In this document: positions 8,299 to 16,758 of the stretch, piece by piece
How the letters are laid out: each line of letters opens with the position of its first letter
Position numbering within the stretch: position 1 is the first letter of the stretch
DNA from: Candidatus Zixiibacteriota bacterium
GTDB taxonomy: Bacteria > Zixibacteria > MSB-5A5 > GN15 > PGXB01
NCBI GenBank assembly: GCA_026397505.1
Contig: JAPLUR010000122.1
Location: 1-40,905, forward strand
DNA: 40,905 nucleotides
Direction: 5' to 3'
Made by a program: the position numbers and the translations under genes
The notes under the pieces: model-generated
The model's database searches: none
What the model was told of the DNA's origin: nothing
Seen by the model: the letters and a program-made list of their open reading frames with translations, nothing else

Positions 8299-9354
8299 TC
8301 AGTCGACTGCAATTGCTTTCGCGCCCTTTGCTGTCACTTCACCGATTTCATACACCGGTAATTGCCGCTGCGCCGCCTCACGAACAAAGCCGACCGCATT
8401 TTCTTTTGGCAAAGAAATTAAAAGTCCCCCTGATGTCTGCGGATCGAAAAGTATATCGGTCATAGGGACAGACAGGCGGGAGGGTATGGTCACTTTATCT
8501 ACCAGATATTCGCGGTTGGCATTGCTTCCCCCGGGAATCGCGCCTGATTCGGCATATTTAAGAATATTCGGCAGAAGAGGAAGAGTGTCATAATGAAATA
8601 CAATACCGATATTGGAAGCAGCGGCCATCTCATAGGCGTGCCCCAGAAGGCCGTAGCCGGTGATATCGGTGGCGGCATGAGCGCAGAACTGCAGCATCAA
8701 CTCCGAGGCGATATTATTCAGCCGGGTCATCATGGCAGTCACCGCCTCTATATCTTCCGGCGCGGCCATATTGCGCTTAATCGCCGTAGTGATTATCCCG
8801 GTGCCGAGAGGTTTGGTCAAGAAAAGTTTGTCGCCGATTTTGGCTCCGGCATTTTTTACAATCCTGTCAATATCAATGATCCCGGTGACCGCCAGGCCGT
8901 ATTTAAGTTCTTTGTCCTTGATTGAATGCCCGCCGACAATTACCGCTCCGGCCTCGCGAATCTTTGCGGCTCCCCCCAGAAGTATCTTAATCAGGATATC
9001 CGGCGGCATGGTGGCCTCGGGGAAACCGACAATATTGAGCGCCGTGAGCGGTTTGCCGCCCATGGCGTAGATATCAGAAAGGGCGTTGGCGGCCGCAATT
9101 TGCCCGAAAGCATACGGATCATCGACGATCGGCGGGAAAAAATCGACCGTCTGCACCAGTGCCTGACGTTCGTTTATCTTATATATGCCGGCATCATCCG
9201 AAGTCTCAAACCCAACCAGAAGATTGGGATTGGTCTCGGCCGGGAGTTTCTTCAGCAGTTCAGCCAAAAACTTTGGCCCCAACTTAGAGGCTCAACCCGC
9301 GCAGGTGACTTCTGCCGTCAGCTTGATTGTAATTTCTTCTTTTTCGTTTTTCAT
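8299..9354 (-). CDS. selD: Selenide, water dikinase SelD, a predicted selenoprotein (Sec21 encoded by TGA)
   Basis: SelD makes selenophosphate from selenide and ATP, the selenium donor for selenocysteine and selenouridine. The family signature is continuous: NPNLLVGFETSDDAG, DFFPPIVDDPYAFGQIAA, AMGGKP, GGHSIKD, LFLTKPLGTGI, DITGYGLLGH and DPQTSGGLL. Conventional ORF calling would start at 9282 and lose the active-site loop. Reading back to ATG 9354 gives a 351-residue protein, the normal length, interrupted once by TGA at 9294-9292. The context is T-C-A-G-(TGA)-A-S-K-L-G-P, exactly where other SelD proteins carry the catalytic Cys or Sec of the glycine-rich loop. I therefore call the TGA selenocysteine, residue 21. 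A hairpin suited to be a SECIS follows. The gene is the last in a minus-strand cluster headed by an ECF sigma factor, about 100 bases after the preceding gene. Confidence 0.93.
9262..9278 (-). promoter_or_regulatory. Candidate bacterial SECIS hairpin in selD
   Basis: On the minus strand, G-GCCAAA, loop GTT, TTTGGC-T forms a six-pair stem plus a closing G-T wobble, with GU in the apical loop. The loop lies about 21-23 bases after the TGA (9294-9292). Bacterial SECIS elements sit directly downstream of the Sec codon with an apical GU at roughly this distance, where SelB binds. Fold and spacing were read by eye. Confidence 0.65.
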
Positions 9355-9454
9355 AGACTCTCAGCGAAGATAATCTTAATTAGAGATCAAAGCAATAGTA
9401 TCATTGGCCGCGGCCAGCCCGGGTTCCACTGCGACTGTGGCAACGCCTCAATTT

Positions 9455-10453
9455 CTATTTTTGAAGATATCCCAGCCGGCTTCGCTGTTTTCTTCTTATC
9501 TCTTTGGGAATATTTTCATAAATCCAGTCTACGTATGCGGCAATACTGTCTTTCTTTTTCTTTGCGCCCAGCTTATCGAATGATAAATCGAGCCAGTAAG
9601 CGGCTTCAATGACATTGTAGTAATTTCCCGGTTCCGTCTTTAATCTCTCCAGAATCCTATTATATGTCTCCGTTGCGGGCGAATATTGTCCGCTCTTGAA
9701 ATATGCTTTCCCCAGAGGCCAGAGAAATGTATTCCCGCTCGGATATTGCTGGGACATCTCGGTCGCCAATGATATCGCCGAATCATAGTCTTTTTCATTG
9801 ATCCATATCCAGATCAGCGCCGCCCGGGCTGATTTACCCGAAAAGAGTGAGGAATCAATGGCCCATTTGATCTCCTCAATTCCCTGCGCCCGGTCGTCAC
9901 CGAAAAGGCCAATAGTACGAAGAAACCCCGCTTTGACAGATTTCCAGTAGTGATATGAGCCCAACCCGAGATATAGGTCATATAGGGTGGAATCGGCTTT
10001 CAGACCATCCTCATAAGCAGCTTTGGCCTTCATTCCGCTGCCAAGCGCCGCCAGGCTGGATCCGAAACGTGATTCCCACAATGAACGGTAGGCATACTGG
10101 TATCCCAGGTACAAATAGCAGAGCGCCGAATCGCGCCTGGAGCAGCCACGCAGTTTTTGTTTGGCAAGATATTGGGTACTATCCAGAAGAGCATTAAACC
10201 TGACCCCATAAAGATTTTCCTCGCGGTCGGTCATTTCCGCCTGAAGTACTCCGGCCCGAAAAAGATATCCGGCCGGGTCGGTTGTATCCTCGCGATGCAA
10301 TTTGTCGTAAATGGCATATGCCGCCGGCCAATCGGTTGCCAGTAAAGCCTCTTCACCGGCCAGTATAGCTTCAATCTTTTCCAAAGAGAGTAATGGCTGC
10401 GTCATCGCAGACCCGGCCAGAAGAATGCCGGTCAGAAAAAGAAGATATCTCAT
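9455..10453 (-). CDS. Secreted TPR-repeat protein (paralogue of the upstream gene)
   Basis: This 332-residue protein has a signal peptide (YLLFLTGILLAGSAMTQP) and then helical tetratricopeptide-like repeats, for example ATDWPAAYAIYDKLHREDTTDPAGYLFRAG near residue 40 and NTFLWPLGKAYFKSGQYSPATETYNRILE near 250. Its central block DSTLYDLYLGLGSYHYWKSVK is nearly the same as DSTFYDVYLGLGAYHYWKTIK in the gene upstream, so the two are tandem duplicates that have diverged. The start codon overlaps the stop of that gene by four bases (10450-10453), indicating coupled translation. It is probably periplasmic and a scaffold for protein contacts. No enzyme motif is visible and the specific role is unknown. 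Confidence 0.75.
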   Translation of the reverse strand: MRYLLFLTGILLAGSAMTQPLLSLEKIEAILAGEEALLATDWPAAYAIYDKLHREDTTDPAGYLFRAGVLQAEMTDREENLYGVRFNALLDSTQYLAKQKLRGCSRRDSALCYLYLGYQYAYRSLWESRFGSSLAALGSGMKAKAAYEDGLKADSTLYDLYLGLGSYHYWKSVKAGFLRTIGLFGDDRAQGIEEIKWAIDSSLFSGKSARAALIWIWINEKDYDSAISLATEMSQQYPSGNTFLWPLGKAYFKSGQYSPATETYNRILERLKTEPGNYYNVIEAAYWLDLSFDKLGAKKKKDSIAAYVDWIYENIPKEIRRKQRSRLGYLQK

Positions 10454-11481
10454 CGCAGCTTCTTGGCAAGAGATTCCGCCTTATCCAGAGTCTCGGCGAA
10501 ATAGGCATTCGCCTTCTTCATCGAGCTATCCGAGATGATTTTATCGATTATTTTGCGGGCCGCTTCTTTATCCCCTTTCTGAAAGAAAATTTCGGCGGCA
10601 AGATATTCGACTTCATAGAATCCGAAAGGATCATAAAAAGGGGATTTTTTCCAGGCGGCGCGCAACATCCGCAATTTCCCCTCGGCTTCATCGAGACGGC
10701 CGACCGCCATCAGCCCCTGGGCATGATAGAGCAGGCAATAGGGGTCACCGGGATTTAACTCGGCCAGGGAATCGGCCAGACGCAGCATCTCGGCGTATCG
10801 CCCTTCGTTCAGATACACCCGGAGAAGCGATTCGCGGGCATTGTATGTCGACAGATAGCCATGCTCGGCCGCCTTGATAATCTCTTCTATTCCCTGTTCG
10901 CGGCGGTCGCTGACAAACGGGAGCCAGAGAAAGTCCTTGGATTTAATCGTTTTCCAATAATGATAAGCCCCCAGCCCCAGATAAACATCGTAAAAAGTGC
11001 TATCCAGCTCCAGCGTGCGTTCGAGGTGTGAACTGCACTGAAAACCATCCTTGAAAGCCCCCCACCAGTCTCCGTGAAAGGCGCGATGCAATGCCCGATA
11101 ACCGTGCCCCGCCCCCGTGATAAAATGCCAGTCGGGATTTTCCGGATCGCTGTCTATTCTTTCCTCCGTCAAGGCAATCGCTTTATCGAGAAGATAAGTA
11201 ACGCTATCTTTGAAACGATCCGTGCGGTATTCCTCGGAAATCGTCTGGTAAACTGTCCCTAATAGAAAATATCCGACCGGATTCTGCGGTTCATTGACCA
11301 CGATTGCCCGCGCGTTATCGATCGCATTATAATAATCGTAGTGCCATATGTAGCGGGATATCTGCCGGACAAAAGTGTCGCGGATGGCGGTTTCCGAACT
11401 GGCCGAGGCAGCAAGAAATAATAGAAAAAGGCAAGTTATAAAGAAAATTGTTGTGAGAGGAACCGAATTCCGCTTTAGCAT
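10450..11481 (-). CDS. Secreted TPR-repeat protein
   Basis: The 343-residue protein begins with a signal peptide (TTIFFITCLFLLFLAASASS) followed by about six helical hairpins of tetratricopeptide type: EPQNPVGYFLLGTVYQ, DSTFYDVYLGLGAYHYWK, GDPYCLLYHAQGLMAVGRLDEAEGKLR and EVEYLAAEIFFQKGDKEAARKIIDK. It shares the YLGLGxYHYWK block and the following 'QGIEEI' stretch with the downstream paralogue, with which it overlaps by four bases. It lies 47 bases after the anti-sigma gene, so it probably belongs to the same sigma-controlled transcript. The likely place is the periplasm or outer face of the inner membrane. Function beyond protein-protein contact is unknown. Confidence 0.75.
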   Translation of the reverse strand: MLKRNSVPLTTIFFITCLFLLFLAASASSETAIRDTFVRQISRYIWHYDYYNAIDNARAIVVNEPQNPVGYFLLGTVYQTISEEYRTDRFKDSVTYLLDKAIALTEERIDSDPENPDWHFITGAGHGYRALHRAFHGDWWGAFKDGFQCSSHLERTLELDSTFYDVYLGLGAYHYWKTIKSKDFLWLPFVSDRREQGIEEIIKAAEHGYLSTYNARESLLRVYLNEGRYAEMLRLADSLAELNPGDPYCLLYHAQGLMAVGRLDEAEGKLRMLRAAWKKSPFYDPFGFYEVEYLAAEIFFQKGDKEAARKIIDKIISDSSMKKANAYFAETLDKAESLAKKLR

Positions 11482-11528
11482 CGCCGCATAATATCGAGCA
11501 GGAGGAATATTAGCAATAGTTTTTTGAG

Positions 11529-12305
11529 CTATATGGGCCGTACAGTCGCTATGAAGGCGGGTAAATCAATGGTTTTATCTTCAGAAATAGCCATGGCAAT
11601 AGAATCGCCATGCTTCCAATAGATCATCTGGCAGTCAGCGCAGACATGCCGGAAATACTCCATTCCGGAATAGACGGTTTTCTGGAAATTGGGTAAGACG
11701 GTATCGGCGGCACGGCCGAAGAAAAGCGAGACCCTGGCAGACCCATTCTGGTATCGCAGGTGAACATATTTGTGTCCGATGATATCATCATAACCGCCAT
11801 GCAGCATCTGATACCCCGCTACGCTGTCGCTCAGGGCAAGATGCAGGTTCGAGGCCAGATAGTCCCTTATCTGCGGGAGCGGAATGCCCCTATTATTCTC
11901 CATAATAGATAACGGATTTCCTTCCAGATGATGTTTTTCGAAAGGATAAACGTAAGTACGATGGCGGTACAATTGGGAAAGAGAAAGGGCCGAAACCAGA
12001 AAGAGTACCAGAATAGCCGCCGCGGCAAAAATTAGATTTTTATTCTTAAAAAAATTTGTAAAAAAACCCCCTGACTCTGGTTCACCTTCCTCAAGACGGG
12101 CGAGAATTCTATATTTCAGCTGTTCGGTTATGGTCGGGGAGGTCGCTTTATCGGTGACAAACGTTTTGAACATCGTCTCGAATTCATAGCGCTTCATACA
12201 GTCGCGGCAGTTTTCGAGATGCGCTCGGACTTTTTCGGTATCGATTTGATCGGCTTCTTTATCAATTACTTCATAGAGTAGTCTCAGGGCTTCCTGGCAT
12301 GTCAT
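11529..12305 (-). CDS. Zinc-finger (ZAS-type) transmembrane anti-sigma factor
   Basis: The 258-residue protein starts with an anti-sigma domain carrying the His-x3-Cys-x2-Cys signature (His29, Cys33, Cys36 in HLENCRDC), the zinc site of the ZAS family that binds and silences its partner ECF sigma factor. A single membrane helix follows at about residues 91-111 (LIFAAAAILVLFLVSALSL). The outer domain of about 145 residues contains a second Cys pair (VCADC) of unknown use that could sense redox state or metal. The start overlaps the sigma factor stop by four bases, the usual sigma/anti-sigma arrangement. The signal sensed is not evident. Confidence 0.85.
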   Translation of the reverse strand: MTCQEALRLLYEVIDKEADQIDTEKVRAHLENCRDCMKRYEFETMFKTFVTDKATSPTITEQLKYRILARLEEGEPESGGFFTNFFKNKNLIFAAAAILVLFLVSALSLSQLYRHRTYVYPFEKHHLEGNPLSIMENNRGIPLPQIRDYLASNLHLALSDSVAGYQMLHGGYDDIIGHKYVHLRYQNGSARVSLFFGRAADTVLPNFQKTVYSGMEYFRHVCADCQMIYWKHGDSIAMAISEDKTIDLPAFIATVRPI

Positions 12306-12886
12306 TTGGCTGCTTCCTTGATAAAACCATTCTTAACTGCGTAATCCCAGAGAGCTTTTTGAAGAAGCTTGCGCCCCCGATGAAGTCGCGATTTAACCGT
12401 TCCGATCTGAAGACCGGCGATCTCGGCAATCTCCTGGTAGCTGAATCCCTCCAGAAAGGAGAGCACCACAACCAGCCGGAAATCCTCGGGCAACTCCTCA
12501 ACGGCTCTCTTAACATCGTCGTCAAAAACCTTGGCAAAGAAATGCTGTTCCGGATTCTCCGCAGGTCCCAGAGCCGATAACTGTCCGAATAAGAAATCAT
12601 CATCAACATCCTGTAAGTCAACAACCTGTGGCGTCCTCGATTTGGCGCGGTAGTTGTTGATAAAGATATTGGTCATTATCTTGAACAACCACGCCCGACA
12701 ATTGGAACCTTCTTCGAACTTATCCCAGAAGCGGTACGCTTTAAGAAACGTCTCCTGAACCAAATCCTCGGCCTCATTCTCATTCCGGGTCATCCGGAGA
12801 GCAGTCCGATGAAGAGCGTCCAGGTGTATCAGCGCCTGGGCTTCAAACTTACCCTTTTTATTATTTCCCGAATTCAATTCGCTCAT
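12302..12886 (-). CDS. ECF-subfamily RNA polymerase sigma factor
   Basis: The 194-residue protein has the two-domain layout of group 4 (ECF) sigma factors. Region 2 (about residues 20-90) holds ALRMTRNENEAEDLVQETFLKAYRFWDKFEEGSNCRAWLFKIMTN, which binds core polymerase and the -10 element. Region 4 (about 125-180) holds a helix-turn-helix, VEELPEDFRLVVVLSFLEGFSYQEIAEIAGLQIGTVKSRLHRGRKLL, which reads the -35. It is followed with a four-base overlap by a zinc anti-sigma factor and then by TPR genes and selD. A GGAAC-N18-GTT match lies upstream, compatible with autoregulation by a SigR/SigE-like factor. Confidence 0.92.
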   Translation of the reverse strand: MSELNSGNNKKGKFEAQALIHLDALHRTALRMTRNENEAEDLVQETFLKAYRFWDKFEEGSNCRAWLFKIMTNIFINNYRAKSRTPQVVDLQDVDDDFLFGQLSALGPAENPEQHFFAKVFDDDVKRAVEELPEDFRLVVVLSFLEGFSYQEIAEIAGLQIGTVKSRLHRGRKLLQKALWDYAVKNGFIKEAAK

Positions 12887-13310
12887 GAGAATTCTCTACT
12901 CATGGGTCGGATCGGGTAATTCAAACAATTCAATATCATATAACATCTCTGGCCCTCGTCTTGTTCCCTTTTTCGCTGGTGGTAAACGATTACTGGATAT
13001 ATCCATAGAATGGCAGCGAAAACTCCGGCAAAATATCCATATCAATTTATACAGATTCCAGGCAATAATCTGTAAAATATCTTTTGCCTTATTTACAAAT
13101 AATCGAAATCAGGGTAATTATGCAAGGACAAAAGAGGGTTATCAATATCACAGACTTCTCCGGGTCTCTTGTCGTCTCCTATTATCTTGTCTGACAATGT
13201 GTTGCGCCTTGGAATGGATAGGGGTCAGGGTCAGAAGACTCCGGCCGAGAATCCCCTGGGGCAAAATTTCTCTTGAATTGATTGGAAAAAATTCCGATAT
13301 AGTGATTGAT
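12887..13310. other. 424-base gap between divergent sigma-factor and lipoprotein genes
   Basis: No gene is evident here. An open plus-strand frame runs through from 12885, but it is not protein-like until the lipoprotein start at 13311. The left part holds the candidate ECF promoter for the minus strand. A perfect palindrome, GAGAATTCTC, abuts the sigma factor start at 12887-12896. Nothing else stands out. Confidence 0.5.
12942..12968 (-). promoter_or_regulatory. Candidate ECF-type promoter upstream of the sigma factor gene
   Basis: On the minus strand GGGAAC (12968-12963) is separated by 18 bases from GTT (12944-12942). This resembles SigR/SigE-type promoters (GGAA(C/T) -35, GTT -10). It would start transcription about 50 bases ahead of the sigma factor ATG, as expected for autoregulation. 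A short match of this kind can arise by chance. Confidence 0.35.
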
Positions 13311-14057
13311 ATGAAAAACCTGATTATTTTGGGTCTGCTGGCCTTTTATCTTCTGGCTGTCTGGGGTTGCGATCAGAGAATTACCCCCTCTGAAAAAAAT
13401 GGCCATTTTCTGCAGGGAGCGTCGGTCAAAAATCTGGACAATGATTCGGTTGTGGTTGAAGCCAAAGTCAAGCGCAATGATACTATCCTGACCACGGCGC
13501 TCATTCGTATCAAAAATGACACGCTGAAATATGTCGACAGTTTTTATCTTAAATCATATCCGGCGGCCGATTCAATCCCTCAGGGGAGTTACCATCTAAG
13601 ATTGACCGACCCGGGTATCCGCGATGATTCCGTTTCTTTTTACCAACCAGCCGATTTTTCCATTTATTCGATTGTACCCGATACTCGGCTGAATCCGGGC
13701 GGCAGCCGGCAGGTGAAAATATCCTGGTTGACCTCGGCCGGAAGCAACGGTTATGCTTTCGGTGTAATTCGACGCGATCTAATTTATCATGCCACCGGCT
13801 TTAAGCAATTTGTGACCACCGGGACCACCTCGGTTACTATCCCCCCAGATGCTTTTCGTCTCTCAGGAAATCTCGACACCGGATGGTATTATATTTATGT
13901 CTATGCCTATTATGGCGCGCCGATTGCCAGCCATAATCTGCCTACTTCCTTCCCAACCGGAATCGACCCCAATATTGCCCGGTACAATTTCACCGGAAGC
14001 TGGGGAGCGATTACGGTAACTCGGCGGGATTCAATGTACATAACCACCTTGCCATAG
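13311..14057 (+). CDS. Lipoprotein of unknown function
   Basis: I place the start at ATG 13311 because a lipoprotein signal (LIILGLLAFYLLAVWGC, Cys20) begins there; the same frame is open back to 12885, but that part is not protein-like. The mature protein of about 228 residues is rich in beta-forming and Ser/Thr/Asp residues. It contains two likely beta-sandwich domains: one near DNDSVVVEAKVKRNDTILTTALIRI, and one near NPGGSRQVKISWLTSAGSNGYAFGVIRR that resembles fibronectin-type modules. No catalytic motif is seen. It lies 53 bases before murQ on the same strand and may be co-transcribed with it. Confidence 0.6.
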   Translation: MKNLIILGLLAFYLLAVWGCDQRITPSEKNGHFLQGASVKNLDNDSVVVEAKVKRNDTILTTALIRIKNDTLKYVDSFYLKSYPAADSIPQGSYHLRLTDPGIRDDSVSFYQPADFSIYSIVPDTRLNPGGSRQVKISWLTSAGSNGYAFGVIRRDLIYHATGFKQFVTTGTTSVTIPPDAFRLSGNLDTGWYYIYVYAYYGAPIASHNLPTSFPTGIDPNIARYNFTGSWGAITVTRRDSMYITTLP

Positions 14058-14110
14058 ATTTTTCCGAATTCTCTTTGCTTCAATGCCGATATTTTCCTTA
14101 ATTCCCTTTT

Positions 14111-15028
14111 ATGGATGATTCTGTGCGCAAGAATTTGGTGGATATTCTTTCCCATCTCGATACCGAGCAGGTCAATTCCGATACGACCGATATCGACACC
14201 CTCTCGCCGCTGGATATTGTCACCCGAATAAACAACGAAGATAAGAAAGTTGCTCTTGCCGTCGAAAAAGTCCTGCCCGAGATCGCCCGGGCGGCGGAGA
14301 TAGCCGCCCGAACATTGAAAAACGGGGGACGGATTATCTATATCGGCGCCGGGACATCGGGAAGACTGGGTGTTCTTGATGCTTCCGAATGCCCTCCTAC
14401 TTTCGGCACCGACCCGAAACAAATAATCGGCCTGATATCCGGCGGATATGAAACCCTGATTCTCTCCAAAGAGGGGGCTGAGGACCGAACCGACTGGGCG
14501 GTGGAGGATTTGAAAAAAGTGAATCTAAGCAGAAATGATTTCCTCATCGGTCTGGCTGCTTCGGTGCGGACACCTTACACTATTGCCGGTTTAGAATATG
14601 GGGCATCTATCGGATGCCGGACTGCCTTAATAGCCTGCAACAAAGCTGACATATTAGTGATGAAACCGGATATTCTGATAATTCTTCCGGTCGGCCCGGA
14701 GGTAATCACCGGCTCGACCCGGATGAAATCTGGTACGGCCCAAAAGATGACCCTCAATATGATAAGCACGACTGCCATGATTCTTCTGGGGAAGACCTAT
14801 GGGAACCTAATGGTTGACCTTCAGGCCCGCTCCGAAAAGCTGGCCGCCCGGTCAAGAAAAATATTGATGGAGTTTCTCAATATCAACTATGACAATGCCG
14901 ACCGGCTGCTGAAATCGGCGGGAGGCTCGGTCAAAACGGCTTTGGTGATGCACCGGCTTGGGGCTTCAAAAGTAGAGGCGGAGCAAAAACTGACTGAAGC
15001 CGGAGGGTTTCTTAAGAAATTGATTTAA
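14111..15028 (+). CDS. murQ: N-acetylmuramic acid 6-phosphate etherase
   Basis: MurQ removes lactate from N-acetylmuramic acid 6-phosphate to give GlcNAc-6-phosphate in peptidoglycan recycling. The 305-residue protein has normal length and one SIS domain. The family signature is clear: INNEDKKVALAVEKVLP near residue 40, GGRIIYIGAGTSGRLGVLDASECPPTFG near 76-103, EGAEDR near 121, and VGPEVITGSTRMKSGTAQKMTLNMIST near 197-223. Glu91 and Glu122 match the region of the catalytic acids of the family. No anhMurNAc kinase gene (anmK) or phosphotransferase partner is visible within the window. The protein is expected in the cytoplasm. Confidence 0.93.
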   Translation: MDDSVRKNLVDILSHLDTEQVNSDTTDIDTLSPLDIVTRINNEDKKVALAVEKVLPEIARAAEIAARTLKNGGRIIYIGAGTSGRLGVLDASECPPTFGTDPKQIIGLISGGYETLILSKEGAEDRTDWAVEDLKKVNLSRNDFLIGLAASVRTPYTIAGLEYGASIGCRTALIACNKADILVMKPDILIILPVGPEVITGSTRMKSGTAQKMTLNMISTTAMILLGKTYGNLMVDLQARSEKLAARSRKILMEFLNINYDNADRLLKSAGGSVKTALVMHRLGASKVEAEQKLTEAGGFLKKLI

Positions 15029-15050
15029 TCCGGTGGCGGCCATGGCCCGG

Positions 15051-15073
15051 TTGGGATAAGTTATCCCGGTTTT
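15051..15073 (+). terminator. Probable terminator after murQ
   Basis: TTGGGATAAGTTATCCCGG forms a hairpin (GGGAT/ATCCC core extended by G-T pairs) followed by TTTT. It lies 23 bases after the murQ stop. Confidence 0.5.
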
Positions 15074-15310
15074 CCAAAAAGGGGAGGGGTAGCAAAAAAA
15101 TTCAATTTTTCCACTTGTTTTTTATATCCCGGGTCTCCTTTATTTAGTGCGCGGCGTTGTTATTCAACATCGAGACTCAGCGAGTGATTATCAGCGATAA
15201 ATTGTCGGGATTTTCCCGATAGGCATGTTTGACATTACATGATAAATCTGAAACTGGTTGTTGGTATATGACAATCATCAACAAACAATATCTAACCCAG
15301 GGGGAGAAAT

Positions 15311-16414
15311 ATGTCAATATCGGCGGTCATTGAAGTCACGATCGGGTTGGCTTTTATCTACCTGCTCTTAAGCCTTCTTGTCAGCTCGGTAAATGAATGG
15401 TTTGCGCAGGTTTTCAAGACCCGGGCCATAGCGCTGGAAAAAGCCATAAAAGGTCTTCTGAAAGATCCTCCGGACACCGGTTCCGGGAAAGCGAATCCCA
15501 ACTCTCTGGGGGAGCGGTTTTATGACCACCCGGTCATAAAAGCATTCTGCGAGGAGAAGTGGGAAAAAGGCGGTTCAAAGTCAACAATCAAGCGAAAGCC
15601 CTCATACATTCCCGCCCGCACTTTCGCCATGGTTGTCTTTGATCTTATTTTCCCCGGAGAAGATGTTTCCGCAAAATCGCCGCAGGTTCTGACGGATATG
15701 ATTGACAAAGCGAATATTCATCCCGATTTGAAAATTGCCCTCAAGACATTCGTAATATCGCGTGCGGCGAAGGCGGACAATCTGCGCAAAGAAGTTGAAG
15801 ATTGGTTTGATGAGACCATGGGCCGGCTGAATGGTTGGTACAGCCGCAAAGCCAGATTAATATCGTTTGCGATTGGAATAGTATTGGCGGTGGGACTCAA
15901 TATCGACACGATGGTCATTGCCGACTCCCTCTGGCGCGACCCTTCGCTACGGGCCGGCGTTACCAGCTATGTTGAGTCGCACTGGCAGGAATACGAACCT
16001 GCGGCATCAAATGAAACTGGTGACAGCATTGAGGTAAAAAAATTCCCAATTACACTACCCGGGAGAACGGCAGTTCCAATGAGTGATTCACTTCGCGCAG
16101 GAAAGCGAATCCAACAGCTCACTACCGCTCTGGCCGCGGTGAAACTTCCGATTGGAGGATATCGAGCTCATTTTAAAGAATCCGTCGCTAAGGCGGAAAG
16201 AGACAAGGGCAGCGGCACATGGGCTGCGATTAAGTTCACTCTCAATTGGGTTCTGGAGCATCTGCTGGGCTGGTTGATGACTGCTGTCGCAGTTTCGCTG
16301 GGGGCGCCGTTCTGGTTTGATGTTCTGAAGAAGTTCATCAATCTCCGCTCCGCCGGTTTGGTGCCGAAAACATCCAAGGAGGAGGAAGCGGCAGTAGCAG
16401 CGAAGAAGCCATAA
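15311..16414 (+). CDS. Uncharacterised membrane protein
   Basis: A GGGGGAG ribosome site precedes ATG 15311. The 367-residue protein starts directly with a membrane helix (residues 4-26, VIEVTIGLAFIYLLLSLLVSSVNEW). It has a soluble, Lys-rich stretch to about residue 175, a second helix at about 183-198 (LISFAIGIVLAVGLNI), a second soluble part, and a third hydrophobic region near 305-330 (LLGWLMTAVAVSLGAPFWFDVLKKFINLRSAG). The 'LLLSLLVSSVNEW' opening is shared by a widespread bacterial family with no assigned function, as far as I recall. The protein is placed in the inner membrane with a large soluble segment. It is a single-gene unit, with a terminator on each side. Confidence 0.65.
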   Translation: MSISAVIEVTIGLAFIYLLLSLLVSSVNEWFAQVFKTRAIALEKAIKGLLKDPPDTGSGKANPNSLGERFYDHPVIKAFCEEKWEKGGSKSTIKRKPSYIPARTFAMVVFDLIFPGEDVSAKSPQVLTDMIDKANIHPDLKIALKTFVISRAAKADNLRKEVEDWFDETMGRLNGWYSRKARLISFAIGIVLAVGLNIDTMVIADSLWRDPSLRAGVTSYVESHWQEYEPAASNETGDSIEVKKFPITLPGRTAVPMSDSLRAGKRIQQLTTALAAVKLPIGGYRAHFKESVAKAERDKGSGTWAAIKFTLNWVLEHLLGWLMTAVAVSLGAPFWFDVLKKFINLRSAGLVPKTSKEEEAAVAAKKP

Positions 16415-16758
16415 ACGTCGTTCGATGTCGCCGGTTGCAGATCGAGACCCTTCAGGAGTTCGGATATCATGCGACGCTGAGAATGTCATTGAACCCCTTT
16501 CAGCTCCATATTCTTCGGAGCTTTAAGGGGTTTTTCATTCTAAAAACAGGCCATATTAATGAAATCTTCTTGCCAATTGATATCCATCATGATTCATTAT
16601 CCATGAAAGCCGATGATAAAGTCTAAAGTGCCAAATGGCGATTTTGCGGAGAAACTAATGAATCATTTCAGGCCCTTCTTCTTGATTCGCCTTTGTCTGA
16701 TTCTGAAAGGAAAATCCCCGGCGGAAAACTCTATAATGCATCAAGAGAGAAAATTCTC
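16415..16758. other. 344-base gap holding a strong terminator
   Basis: Apart from the terminator at 16492-16536 the gap shows no coding signal I trust. The frame of the next gene stays open back to a TTG at 16693, so up to 66 bases at the right end could be coding. Confidence 0.5.
16492..16536 (+). terminator. Rho-independent terminator
   Basis: AACCCCTT (16492-16499) pairs with AAGGGGTT (16525-16532), and AGCTCC (16502-16507) pairs with GGAGCT (16517-16522). The long two-part stem is followed by a T run. Confidence 0.88.

Noticed and set aside
12885-13310. N-terminal extension of the lipoprotein frame by 142 residues
   Set aside because: The extension has no domain or ribosome site, overlaps the sigma factor start, and would hide the lipoprotein signal that begins at 13311.
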